A stretch of 64,000 bases of DNA from Paenibacillus harenae DSM 16969. GTDB lineage: Bacteria; Bacillota; Bacilli; Paenibacillales; Paenibacillaceae. Below, piece after piece: positions 51,164 through 59,874 of the stretch. The DNA is taken from the NCBI RefSeq assembly GCF_000422465.1, contig NZ_KE383843.1, positions 546,271 through 610,270 on the forward strand. The letters are read 5' to 3'. The notes under the pieces are model-generated. The model ran no database searches. It was not told the DNA's origin and saw only the letters and a program-made list of their open reading frames with translations. The first letter of the stretch is position 1. Every line of letters begins with the position of its first letter. The position numbers were made by a program, and so were the translations under genes.

Positions 51164-51473
51164 TTCGGAAACGATTGCCTTAACAGACTACATTACGGCC
51201 TGCGAACAAAATATTGTCAGCGATATGGGCGGAGAGAAGGTTATGCTGAGCGTCCGCAACGGAAATTATTACAATCTCGGAACCGTCGGCGGCCGAATTT
51301 GGGACTTCCTTGGCAGCCCGGTCTCGGTTGAACAGGTTATCGGCGATCTGCTTTTGGAATATGATGTCACCCGCGAGGAGTGCGAGCAGCATGTCATTTC
51401 GTTTCTGGAACATTTGCGGAAAGAAGGGCTGATCCTTGTTCATCAGAAAAATTCGCTTTCTGCTCACACTTGA
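51156..51473 (+). CDS. RRE protein (PqqD-like, lasso B1)
   Basis: A 105-residue PqqD-fold RiPP recognition element. The conserved pattern LSVRNGNYYNLGTVGGRIWD and the C-terminal helix ECEQHVISFLEHLRKEGLI match lasso B1 proteins, which bind the precursor leader and bring it to the peptidase and cyclase. The start overlaps the kinase stop (ATGACTAA) and the stop lies inside the beginning of B2, so the genes are translationally coupled. Confidence 0.92.
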   Translation: MTNSETIALTDYITACEQNIVSDMGGEKVMLSVRNGNYYNLGTVGGRIWDFLGSPVSVEQVIGDLLLEYDVTREECEQHVISFLEHLRKEGLILVHQKNSLSAHT

Positions 51474-51891
51474 CAGCTCTACCTTCCTCCTATTTTGCGA
51501 GGCATTTCTGTATCTAGGCTGGGCCCGCATCCTTATAAAACGGCCTTTTGTTAAAATAGCGCCTTCTCTTGGAATCAAAAGCGAGGAAACGGCCGCACAG
51601 CCGCCGTTAACGGATATACGGCTGCTTAGCCAAATTTCGAATGCCGTAGAGGCGGTTAGCCGACACACGTTATGGGAAAGCAAATGTATGGTCAAAGCGA
51701 TAGCAGGCATGAAAATGCTGGAGAGACGGCGGATTGAATCCACCCTCTACTTAGGAACCGCCAAGGGCGACAAAGGAGAATTGATCGCCCATGCGTGGCT
51801 GCGCAGCGGCCCCATGTACCTTACGGGAGCCGATGTTATGAATCGTTTTGTCGTTGTTGAAAAATTTGCAAAGAGAGCCGTCGGCTCTTAA
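51436..51891 (+). CDS. Lasso leader peptidase (transglutaminase-like, B2)
   Basis: A 151-residue protein of the lasso B2 family, a cysteine protease of the transglutaminase fold that removes the leader. The likely catalytic triad is Cys84 (ESKCMVKA), His119 (IAHAWLR) and Asp133 (TGADVMNR). The TTG at 51436 is used because AGAAGGG lies 7 nt upstream; it overlaps B1 by 38 bp. An early ATG is not available. Confidence 0.88.
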   Translation: MFIRKIRFLLTLDSSTFLLFCEAFLYLGWARILIKRPFVKIAPSLGIKSEETAAQPPLTDIRLLSQISNAVEAVSRHTLWESKCMVKAIAGMKMLERRRIESTLYLGTAKGDKGELIAHAWLRSGPMYLTGADVMNRFVVVEKFAKRAVGS

Positions 51892-51916
51892 ACGGATACG
51901 CCCGGGGGAGAGAGAA

Positions 51917-53713
51917 ATGGGATATATTCTTCATTACATGAAGCGTCTGCATGCTTTTTCCGGAGCGGCTATTTACGGCAATCTCTTCGGGATGGTGATT
52001 TCCAGCTTCCTTGATAGCTTCAGCATTTTATTATTAGTCCCGCTGCTAAGCCTCACCGGAGTCGTAAGTTTGGATATGGGAGGAAGCTACTTCTCATGGA
52101 TCTCCGAATACATGAAGGACATTCCGCCCACTTTGGCTTTAGTAGCGATTTTAGGAGCATTCATTATCATTACGACCGGACAGAACCTGATCCAGCGGCA
52201 TGTCATGATCCGAAACGTAGAGCTTCAACAGAAATTTGGCAGAAAGCTTCGAATTGAAACCTATGGCGCGCTCCTTCAAGCGAGCTGGCCTTTTTTTCTG
52301 AAAAAAAGATCCTCGGATTTAATTAATTTATTGACGATCGAGCTTGCCCGCGTACTTAGTGCCATTAATCAATTCCTTCAGCTTGTTACCTCTCTCATCT
52401 TCACGCTGATCCAAATCGGCATTGCGTTCTGGCTCTCGCCAAGCTTGACCCTGTTCGTGTTAGGGTGCGGCATTATACTCGGTCTTTTCTCAAGAACATT
52501 CATTAAAAATGCCAAGCAGCTTGGCAATCAAACCTCCCAGCTCTCTCAAAGCTATCTGGCGGGAATAACCGATCAATTAAACGGGATTAAGGACATCAAA
52601 AGCAATACATTGGAGCATTCCCGGCTTCATTGGCTTATCGGATTGACCGAAGGCATGATGCGCGAGCAAATGTCATACATCCGGCTTAGAATGAATTCGC
52701 AGCTCGTATATAAAATGTCTTCCGCAGTGCTGATCGCCTGCTTCCTGTTCTTTTCATTCAAGCTATTTCATTCGCAAGGCATTCAAATGATAACGATCAC
52801 AGCCATCTTCGCGCGTTTGTGGCCAAGATTCACCGGCATTCAGTCTACCCTGGAGCAATTAGCGTCTATGATCCCGGCATGCAAAGCATTCATTCATTTA
52901 CAAAAGGAATGCAGCCAAGCCGCCGAGCAATTGGGGCATGAGTACAAGACGGCCTCTCCCTTGCGGGTAGAACATGGCATCGATTGTCATCATATTTCTT
53001 ATCGTTATAACCAGGATGAAACGGCCTTCACGCTGCAAAATATAAATCTGCACATTCCGGCCAATCGTATGACAGCGATCGCAGGCCCTTCCGGGGCCGG
53101 GAAAAGCACGCTAATCGACCTTATAATGGGTCTGATCCAACCCGAATCCGGGTTTATATCCATTGACGGAAAGCCTGTCGGCAAAGACAATCTGTTGTCT
53201 TATCGACAATCTATCAGTTACGTTGCACAGGACCCTTTCTTATTCAACGCAAGCATCAGGGAAAACCTATTAATGGTAAAGCCGGATGCGAACGATGAAC
53301 AGATGTGGGAGGCTTTGGAGTTCGCCGCCTCTTCCGAATTTGTCCTCAAGCTCCCGCAGGGTCTGGATACGGTGATAGGCGACCGGGGAATCCGGCTATC
53401 CGGAGGAGAACGGCAGCGGCTTGTCCTGGCCCGCGCGGTCATCCGGAAGCCGGCCATTCTCGTGCTGGATGAAGCGACGAGCGCCCTGGATACTGAGAAC
53501 GAGAAAAGGATTCAAGAGGCGATTGACCGGTTGAAGGGCACGATGACCATCATTGTCGTTGCTCATCGGTTATCGACGATCCGAAATGCGGATCAAGTTA
53601 TCGTGATCGATCAAGGGAAGCTGGTTGAAATCGGCGATTACGTGCAATTGGCAGCTGATCGTTCCAGCTTATTCGGCAATATGATTAGTAATCAGACAGA
53701 GATTACGGCTTAA
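51917..53713 (+). CDS. Lasso peptide ABC exporter (D)
   Basis: A 598-residue fused ABC exporter: membrane domain with six helices in the first 320 residues, then a nucleotide-binding domain with Walker A GPSGAGKST (about 390), signature LSGGERQR (about 494) and Walker B with DEATSALD (about 517). In lasso clusters this protein exports the mature peptide and gives immunity. The ATG at 51917 has GGGGGAGAG; longer reading would overlap B2 more. Last gene of the operon, followed by a terminator. Confidence 0.92.
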   Translation: MGYILHYMKRLHAFSGAAIYGNLFGMVISSFLDSFSILLLVPLLSLTGVVSLDMGGSYFSWISEYMKDIPPTLALVAILGAFIIITTGQNLIQRHVMIRNVELQQKFGRKLRIETYGALLQASWPFFLKKRSSDLINLLTIELARVLSAINQFLQLVTSLIFTLIQIGIAFWLSPSLTLFVLGCGIILGLFSRTFIKNAKQLGNQTSQLSQSYLAGITDQLNGIKDIKSNTLEHSRLHWLIGLTEGMMREQMSYIRLRMNSQLVYKMSSAVLIACFLFFSFKLFHSQGIQMITITAIFARLWPRFTGIQSTLEQLASMIPACKAFIHLQKECSQAAEQLGHEYKTASPLRVEHGIDCHHISYRYNQDETAFTLQNINLHIPANRMTAIAGPSGAGKSTLIDLIMGLIQPESGFISIDGKPVGKDNLLSYRQSISYVAQDPFLFNASIRENLLMVKPDANDEQMWEALEFAASSEFVLKLPQGLDTVIGDRGIRLSGGERQRLVLARAVIRKPAILVLDEATSALDTENEKRIQEAIDRLKGTMTIIVVAHRLSTIRNADQVIVIDQGKLVEIGDYVQLAADRSSLFGNMISNQTEITA

Positions 53714-53751
53714 ATACGCAATAAATATACAAAATATGGGATTCGATTAAA

Positions 53752-53782
53752 AAAGACCAAGGTTAATTCCTTGGTCTTTCTT
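53752..53782 (+). terminator. Terminator of the lasso operon
   Basis: The perfect arms AAAGACCAAGG and CCTTGGTCTTT with a 6-nt loop, then CTT; the A-rich 5' side makes it usable in both directions. Confidence 0.85.
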
Positions 53783-53913
53783 CATGAGCGCATGCAATTT
53801 CTATTTTTTCTTCATTAAAATGCTTTAACTATTGTGTACCTGCTTTCGCGAATTAAAGTTATTCGTTATAATAGGTAGAAGACTGCATTTATGAGATAAC
53901 GGAGGAGTTCGTC

Positions 53914-54243
53914 ATGATCGGTGAACGCATTCAAATGCTGCGCAAGAGAAAGGGCCTGTCGCTAACTGAACTTTCCCAAAGAGCCGGCGTGGCTAAATCT
54001 TATTTAAGCTCAATTGAGCGGGGGCTCCAACAGAATCCTTCGATCCAGTTTCTCGAAAAAGTAGGCGCCGTACTGCATGTGACGGTAGAAGATTTCCTGA
54101 ATGATGAGCAATCTGGCCATAAGCCCGAGCATCTTGATAGCGAATGGGCCGATCTGGTTAGGGAGGCAATGGCTTCGGGAGTCAGCAAAGACCAGTTCAA
54201 AGAATTTCTGGAGTTTAACAAGTGGAAAATTAAGCGCGAATAG
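53914..54243 (+). CDS. sinR: SinR-type master regulator of biofilm and transition-state genes
   Basis: A 109-residue protein with the two-domain SinR layout: N-terminal XRE HTH (MIGERIQMLRKRKGLSLTEL, then GVAKSYLSSIERG) and a C-terminal SinI-binding/oligomerisation helix pair (LDSEWADLVREAMASGVSKD, then QFKEFLEF). Both halves closely resemble B. subtilis SinR, which represses eps and tapA matrix operons by binding GTTCTYT. GGAGGAG lies about 8 nt before the ATG, and a TATAAT at 53867-53872 is a likely -10. It lies between the lasso operon and the exopolysaccharide locus, both preceded by SinR-type palindromes. Confidence 0.92.
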   Translation: MIGERIQMLRKRKGLSLTELSQRAGVAKSYLSSIERGLQQNPSIQFLEKVGAVLHVTVEDFLNDEQSGHKPEHLDSEWADLVREAMASGVSKDQFKEFLEFNKWKIKRE

Positions 54244-54257
54244 CGCTTCTTCTGTGT

Positions 54258-54419
54258 CTAAACGGCGGTGTCTGCTGCACCGTCATTCCCGTTTTCCGCA
54301 AGCACCTTTAAAATTTTGCGCAAGTCTTCCGTTTCAAATCCCATCGAGCGCGCATTCATGATCAAGGTTACCCATTCCATATCCAAGTCCTGATTGTCTT
54401 CCGATTGCACAAGTACCAT
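54258..54419 (-). CDS. sinI: SinI-like antirepressor of SinR
   Basis: A 53-residue protein on the strand opposite to sinR. The segment LDMEWVTLIMNARSMGFETE with DLRKILKVLA has the same pattern as SinI (LDQEWVELMVEAK...EEIRKYL) and as the C-terminal helix pair of SinR, so it should form the SinR-SinI heterodimer that releases repression. The ATG at 54419 has GGGGGA at about 9 nt. Convergent with sinR, 14 bp apart, whereas B. subtilis has sinI directly upstream of sinR on the same strand. Confidence 0.82.
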   Translation of the reverse strand: MVLVQSEDNQDLDMEWVTLIMNARSMGFETEDLRKILKVLAENGNDGAADTAV

Positions 54420-54542
54420 ATTCCTATGTCCCCCATTCTATTTGGGACGGTTGCACCACTGACTCCATACGTTTAAGGTGCCCAGATACTAAACGTATTT
54501 CAACGTCTCCCTATTCCATAAAAAATAGCTTTCTTTACTTGT

Positions 54543-54576
54543 ATTATAATCCACTCCTATTGCGCATGCTGTCGCT
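54543..54576 (-). promoter_or_regulatory. sinI promoter with Spo0A-box-like site
   Basis: On the minus strand TATAAT (54548-54543) has a poor -35. TGTCGCT (54570-54576) at the -35 position is two bases from the Spo0A box TGTCGAA. The start near 54536 gives a leader of about 117 nt. The 322-bp gap 54420-54741 holds no other gene. Confidence 0.45.
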
Positions 54577-54612
54577 TTCTGTCTCGTAATATTAAGAGAT
54601 TATTACATATTT

Positions 54613-54619
54613 TGTCGAA
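54613..54619 (+). promoter_or_regulatory. Spo0A box upstream of sinI
   Basis: A perfect TGTCGAA within TTTTGTCGAAT, about 80 bp upstream of the predicted sinI start. sinI is a Spo0A-activated gene in B. subtilis. A 7-mer match alone is weak. Confidence 0.4.
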
Positions 54620-54741
54620 TTGTATTAAGGATTATTAATAGAAATAGACCAAGAGAAAACGATGAAGTAGGACTCGGAAACTAACCTTTCAAATTTAGAA
54701 GACTCGGCTTCGACCATGTCTCTTTATTGCAAGACATTCTA

Positions 54742-55788
54742 TCATTGCGCTAATCCGAGCTCCTCGCTTTCGCTCGCCGATTCATAGCCGTTTGGATTGT
54801 TTTTTTGCCAGCGCCAACAATCCTCGCACATTTCTTCAATTCCCCGTACCGCAGTCCAGCCAAGATCCGTATTCGCTTTGGTCGTATCCGCATAACAGAC
54901 CGCTATATCGCCAGGCCTGCGATCAGCAATCGTATAAGGAATACGCCGTCCTGATGCTTCCTCGAAGGCGGTAATCATTTCAAGAACGCTGTAGCCCCTC
55001 CCTGTACCAAGGTTATAAATTTCAACTCCTGTTTTACAGCATATTCGCTCTAGCGCCCTCAAATGACCAGCTGCGAGGTCAACGACATGAATATAATCTC
55101 TTACCCCGGTACCGTCCACCGTCGGATAATCGTTTCCGAATACGTTGACTTGCTTCAGTTTCCCGACGGCTACTTGTGAAACGTAAGGCATCAGGTTATT
55201 CGGAATGCCACTCGGGTTTTCTCCGATTTTTCCGCTTTTGTGCGCGCCTACCGGATTGAAATAACGCAAAATGGAAATGCTCCATTCCTTATTGGATTCG
55301 GCCAAGTCTTGAAGAATTTGCTCCAGCATCAGCTTCGTGCGGCCATAGGGGTTCGTTGCTCCCAGCGGAAAATGTTCTGAAATCGGAACCTGCTCCGAAA
55401 GTCCGTATACCGTTGCTGAAGAGCTGAATACGAGTTTATGTACGCCATGCTTTTTCATCGCCTCGCACAGCACTAAAGTGCTTGTTATATTGGTATGATA
55501 GTAAGAGAGCGGCATCCGAACGGATTCTCCAACGGCCTTGAGACCGGCAAAATGGATAACCGCCTCTATCTTATGACTTGCGAATATGGCGTCGAGTCCG
55601 TCCTGATCCAATAAGTCCATTTGGTAGAACGCAAAGCCTTTATTCGTAATTTCAGCGATCCGGTCCAATGCAGCGGAATGGCTGTTGGATAAATTATCGA
55701 CAATAACAACCTCAAAGCCCGCCTCCAGCAGCTCCACGCAAGTATGGCTTCCGATATAACCCGCACCTCCGGTAACTAATACGGCCAT
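54742..55788 (-). CDS. galE: UDP-glucose 4-epimerase
   Basis: A 348-residue extended SDR: NAD motif GGAGYIGS (7-14), SSSATVYG with catalytic Ser/Thr, Tyr148 and Lys152 (YGRTK), and the family blocks RYFNPVGAHKSG and VRDYIHVVDLAAGHL. It interconverts UDP-glucose and UDP-galactose (possibly the N-acetyl forms), supplying precursors for the surface polysaccharide made by the genes upstream. GAGAGGG is about 6 nt before the ATG. It has its own promoter carrying a SinR-type palindrome. Confidence 0.95.
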   Translation of the reverse strand: MAVLVTGGAGYIGSHTCVELLEAGFEVVIVDNLSNSHSAALDRIAEITNKGFAFYQMDLLDQDGLDAIFASHKIEAVIHFAGLKAVGESVRMPLSYYHTNITSTLVLCEAMKKHGVHKLVFSSSATVYGLSEQVPISEHFPLGATNPYGRTKLMLEQILQDLAESNKEWSISILRYFNPVGAHKSGKIGENPSGIPNNLMPYVSQVAVGKLKQVNVFGNDYPTVDGTGVRDYIHVVDLAAGHLRALERICCKTGVEIYNLGTGRGYSVLEMITAFEEASGRRIPYTIADRRPGDIAVCYADTTKANTDLGWTAVRGIEEMCEDCWRWQKNNPNGYESASESEELGLAQ

Positions 55789-55831
55789 ATGTATCCCTCT
55801 CTTCCGATATTCATTATAAGAAACAAATTTA

Positions 55832-55855
55832 GTTCTTTTTTAAGAACATTATAGC
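55832..55855 (-). promoter_or_regulatory. galE promoter overlapped by SinR-type operator 3
   Basis: On the minus strand an extended -10 TGCTATAAT (TATAAT at 55855-55850) is followed at the predicted start by GTTCTT-N4-AAGAAC (55832-55847 on the plus strand), the same 16-bp layout as at the lasso operon. A repressor bound here would block initiation. Confidence 0.6.
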
Positions 55856-55860
55856 AAATA

Positions 55861-55892
55861 AAATCCCTGCAGCGGCAAAAAATCTACAGGGA
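55861..55892 (-). terminator. Terminator after the beta-helix gene
   Basis: On the minus strand TCCCTGTAG and CTGCAGGGA (one mismatch) are followed by TTTTATTT. The galE promoter starts immediately after it. Confidence 0.7.
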
Positions 55893-55935
55893 GGTTCATT
55901 TCATGTTCATTTCTTCTTAGAAGCCTGGTCTCCTA

Positions 55936-58242
55936 TTAAGCGCTGCCAAGATCCGTATTATCCACGAGCCGTACATAAGGAGCCGTACCCGTTACCGTGA
56001 CTCCTCTAAATACGCATTTTGCGATCGTGGCGGATTGATTTTGCCGGAGCCAGTTCAAGTTGATTTTACTGTTGTCAAAGTGCGACGTTGTAATAACGGC
56101 TTTCTTTGTATTATCCGCTTTGCCAATTGATGCATTTACGAAGGTCGTTCCCGTTACAAGCGAATTTCCGTCCATGACAAGACCAAGATTATGCAGTAAA
56201 CCGTTACGAAGCGTGATCTGTCTCGTATATCTGGCATCATTTGAGCCCAGCTGAATATCGGAGTTTCCTAATAAAGGCGTTTTGGCTCTAAGAAATTCAC
56301 TATTACTGATATGGCAGCCTTCAAATCTCGCAGATCCTTCAATAAGCGTCAGTCCATCTACAAGAATCGGCCGGCCGGCATAATCCTGCGGCACCATGAT
56401 GGAAACGTCGTAATTTTTAACCGTTATATTTTTAATAACTGCTCCGGCTGCCAATAGGTTTAAGTTTGGCGTAAGCGCGTTATCCGGGCGCCAATCCCGC
56501 TCTACTGTAATATCGGAAATATAGCATCTGCCATAATTGAATCTACTAATGTTAAAGCCTGTCTGACCTGAATCCGTAATAGCTACAGGAGGACCGCCTT
56601 TTGTTTCTGAAACTTGAAACGAATTCGAAGTAATGTTGACCGTGTAATACAATTTATTAACGCTAATTCCAGACGGAACCTTACCGACCCACTGTTCGAA
56701 AGAGACTTGTGCTCCATTGCCCATGCCATGCGCAGCATTATACGTAAAGGTACCCGTTGCAGCATTTACGACCGGTGTTCCAAAATATCCATACATACTG
56801 GAGCCATAGAACTGACCATTCTTGATCTGACAATTTTGCACAACTGCTCCTTTTACATCAGACATCCTTAAATTCCCATTCAGAATAACTGCACCATTTA
56901 CAATATTGTCTCCTTGCACCCACAGCTCGCAACCGATAAACGTATTATTGATAAATCTTACATTCGGAAAATCAGGATTTGAGCTGATACCGCCTACGTT
57001 GTTTCCTTCGAACATATTACCTTGCAGTACAAGATGACTGCCGTCTGAATTTACAAAATGTCCACGCGCATTATTGTATATATGATTGTTTGTTATATGG
57101 ATTCTGTAATTGAGCTCGATGCCGTTTGGTCTTTCAGCTGATTTGTACGGGATGTTGGTTTCACTATACATCGATTCGATATCAATTCCGAACATCGGCG
57201 GTATGCCGTTCCGAAAATTCGTCGTTACACCGTCATCGTCATATCCGATATGATGAATCTTATTTCTATAAACATGAGTATCATTTGAACTCGTTAGCGA
57301 AATTCCTTGTCTGCGGCAATGATGAATGTGGCAATCATGGATCTGTATATGCTGACCCATCTGCTCCTGCGTATATAAGACTGGATCTAAATGATATTGC
57401 TCCCATCCTGTATAAATACCGTCTCCTGTACAATCCGAAACTTCAATGTCGCCAATTTCAATATAATTTGATCCAAGTATACCAATACCGTATCCGTGTT
57501 CATGAGTGTAATCAGAATTATCTACTTTCGCCCGAATCAGTCCAATCTGATTATCGGTCATAGGCGTGGTAAGCGGGATTGCAAATATCATTTTATTATT
57601 TTTGCTCATATCCTTCTCTTCATTGAGAAACCATCCTCTGCCAGTTGAACCGACGGGAGCAAATACACCGTTCGTCCGGAAACCTACAAGCGTTGCTGGA
57701 GATATATTATCTTTATACTGATAGAAACGATATGTCGTCGCGCTCACACCCGGTATGCTCCAAAGTCTAAAGCTTTCCAGAAGGCCTGGATTGGCGTAGC
57801 GGTCAATGACTTCACTGCGTATCCAATTCGGATCATTGTTTAGCGTGCCATCCGCATTAACTCCGCCTCTCCCAAACTTTACATAAATTTCGTATACATG
57901 ATTTTTCTTATCGCCTACAAGTTTCCCGCCTGACAGCTTCGAATGGTAAATTGATTTCATTTCAATGATTGAGTAATCCGGCGAGGAATTCGCCTCCAAC
58001 TCAATGATACAGCCCTGCTCCAGCTCAAAATGCATCCCGCTCTGCATATAAATAGCTGATGGCATTCTAGGTTCGACCTTAACACGATATGTTCCGCTCG
58101 GAAGGACGACATGGGTATACCCCTGCGATTTCGACCAACTTAATGCCTCATTGATACCTCTTGTGGTTTCCACAGCATTTTGGCCGGTATTACTAATATT
58201 AAAACGACTAAGTTCTATCCGGTAAGATTCTTGTTGAGTCAC
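55936..58242 (-). CDS. Right-handed beta-helix protein (tailspike/pectate-lyase-like)
   Basis: A 768-residue protein without signal peptide or membrane helix. The N-terminus has the pectate-lyase-superfamily entry motif (TGQNAVETTRGINEALSWSK, then VVLPSGTYRV). The middle is a long parallel beta-helix with many Asn-rich turns (THVYRNKIHHIGYDDDGV; VRFINNTFIGCE). At about residues 490-570 is an inserted module (NAAHGMGNGAQVSFEQWVGK, then LYYTVNITSNSFQVS) common in phage tail proteins. The GTG at 58242 has GGGAGGTG upstream; longer reading would cover this site. It lies in the exopolysaccharide operon, so it probably binds, modifies or cleaves the polymer. Which of these cannot be told. Confidence 0.82.
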   Translation of the reverse strand: MTQQESYRIELSRFNISNTGQNAVETTRGINEALSWSKSQGYTHVVLPSGTYRVKVEPRMPSAIYMQSGMHFELEQGCIIELEANSSPDYSIIEMKSIYHSKLSGGKLVGDKKNHVYEIYVKFGRGGVNADGTLNNDPNWIRSEVIDRYANPGLLESFRLWSIPGVSATTYRFYQYKDNISPATLVGFRTNGVFAPVGSTGRGWFLNEEKDMSKNNKMIFAIPLTTPMTDNQIGLIRAKVDNSDYTHEHGYGIGILGSNYIEIGDIEVSDCTGDGIYTGWEQYHLDPVLYTQEQMGQHIQIHDCHIHHCRRQGISLTSSNDTHVYRNKIHHIGYDDDGVTTNFRNGIPPMFGIDIESMYSETNIPYKSAERPNGIELNYRIHITNNHIYNNARGHFVNSDGSHLVLQGNMFEGNNVGGISSNPDFPNVRFINNTFIGCELWVQGDNIVNGAVILNGNLRMSDVKGAVVQNCQIKNGQFYGSSMYGYFGTPVVNAATGTFTYNAAHGMGNGAQVSFEQWVGKVPSGISVNKLYYTVNITSNSFQVSETKGGPPVAITDSGQTGFNISRFNYGRCYISDITVERDWRPDNALTPNLNLLAAGAVIKNITVKNYDVSIMVPQDYAGRPILVDGLTLIEGSARFEGCHISNSEFLRAKTPLLGNSDIQLGSNDARYTRQITLRNGLLHNLGLVMDGNSLVTGTTFVNASIGKADNTKKAVITTSHFDNSKINLNWLRQNQSATIAKCVFRGVTVTGTAPYVRLVDNTDLGSA

Positions 58243-58293
58243 AACCCCACACCTCCCATTTAATTCCAGTTTATGCAACTTGTCTTAGGAAGG

Positions 58294-59874
58294 TTACTTA
58301 TTTCCGCCAACATCCAAAGGACGACCGCGTTTAACTGTCTTTTGGTAGATGACACCGAGGCGTGGGATCTTAATAATCAGCGTTCTGGCTATACCAAGCA
58401 AATACTTAAACTCTTCTGTTCTATAAAATATCATTGTATAAACAAGGTTAACTATCAAAAATATGCTGATCCCTTGAACAATAATCCACAAAATAGAACT
58501 TGAAGGAATGAATTGAAGGGTAAATCCGGCAAGCAGGCACGTAATCGATCCGATAATAGTATAATACAGATATCGGGTAAAATAACGACTTACCGGCTGG
58601 TGAAACACTTTGTGGTAAACCAGCTTCGGTGTATACCAGAAGGGAACCAATATTGCACTTACGACAGAGCCTGCAAAAATACCTGTAATCCCCCAATATT
58701 GTACAAGCACAAGTGATAAACCAAGATTTACCACTGCTTGGAACAAGGGAGCATAGCGATCCTCATGAAAAATACCAGCTGTCGTTTTGACTGCGCTTAA
58801 CGAATTTCTCATTCCTCGTTCAAAGAAAGCGATAATAAGAACTAGAAGAACAACATGGGTCATTTTGAACTCTGCACCGATCCATACGACGATTAGCGGC
58901 TCTACGAGTAAGTAGAGAACGATAGAGAGCAGTGAGTACAACCAAAAGTTAAGCAGAAAAGTTACCCTGTAGATCCGATAAATGGCTTCAGCGCTTTCCC
59001 TCGCCACTAAATTTCCCAAGCTGTGATACATATTCGCAAATACTTGATTCAAAAATGTACGGCAAATATCAATTAGCATCTTATAATTCGAATAAAGGCC
59101 GACGGCTGCAATGCTGACGAAAGAAGAAATAAGTATGCTATCAACACCAAATATGAAATAGTTACCTACATTTTGCAAAATGATCGCTTTCATATTTTTG
59201 ATGAAATTGGCCTTCGTCTCCGGGTCGAGTTTTCGTTTAGTCTTCTCCTTCAGAAATGGATAAAGCCGATCGACAATGTAAGCTAATATAATAGAGGTTG
59301 TAATCGTGATTGCGCTCTCAACGATTAGATAAAAGATATAGTTTTCCGTATAATACAGGATCGCTATTTTCATGCAGGTTGAAATGATTGCAGATACGGA
59401 GAATACAAGCGTTACGATGTAGTTCTTCTGATTAACATTCAAGAAGGAATGCTTATAAACAAATAAGTAAGGAGCAGCCGTGTTCATTAGAAACAAAAAA
59501 TAAATGAAGGTTAAATTGTCGATACTGGTATCCTTTATGAATAAATCAAGGAATGGCATTAGTCCCAGACCGAGAAACATGACCACACCAGCAATAATCA
59601 AGTAAGCCTTTTTGTATAATTGCATCAAAACTAATATTTTGGTTCTGTCGTTATCAGCCACCGGCTTGTATAGATTATAGATAATGCTTGATCCAATCCC
59701 CGCTTCAGCTAGAGATAACATAGCAAGAATACTGGTGAACAATGCATTAATACCCAGATACTCAATACCAAGGCTATTAATAAATATTGTTCGGGATATA
59801 AAGCTTAGCACTGTAATAATGAGCTGATTACCAACGCCAGACAATATGTTCAATAATGTGAATTTGACTCTCAT
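58294..59874 (-). CDS. Polysaccharide flippase (Wzx/MATE-like)
   Basis: A 526-residue membrane protein with 12-14 helices, of the oligosaccharide flippase (MVF/MATE-like) group. The start (RVKFTLLNILSGVGNQLIIT) and the conserved QNVGNYFIFGVDSILISSFV are typical. It is expected to flip lipid-linked repeat units of the exopolysaccharide across the membrane. The ATG overlaps the acyltransferase stop by one base (TAATG). Confidence 0.92.
   Translation of the reverse strand: MRVKFTLLNILSGVGNQLIITVLSFISRTIFINSLGIEYLGINALFTSILAMLSLAEAGIGSSIIYNLYKPVADNDRTKILVLMQLYKKAYLIIAGVVMFLGLGLMPFLDLFIKDTSIDNLTFIYFLFLMNTAAPYLFVYKHSFLNVNQKNYIVTLVFSVSAIISTCMKIAILYYTENYIFYLIVESAITITTSIILAYIVDRLYPFLKEKTKRKLDPETKANFIKNMKAIILQNVGNYFIFGVDSILISSFVSIAAVGLYSNYKMLIDICRTFLNQVFANMYHSLGNLVARESAEAIYRIYRVTFLLNFWLYSLLSIVLYLLVEPLIVVWIGAEFKMTHVVLLVLIIAFFERGMRNSLSAVKTTAGIFHEDRYAPLFQAVVNLGLSLVLVQYWGITGIFAGSVVSAILVPFWYTPKLVYHKVFHQPVSRYFTRYLYYTIIGSITCLLAGFTLQFIPSSSILWIIVQGISIFLIVNLVYTMIFYRTEEFKYLLGIARTLIIKIPRLGVIYQKTVKRGRPLDVGGNK

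Noticed and set aside
55936..58242. Prophage remnant because of the tailspike-like protein
   Set aside because: No other phage genes are near; the neighbours are glycosyltransferases, an acyltransferase and a flippase.
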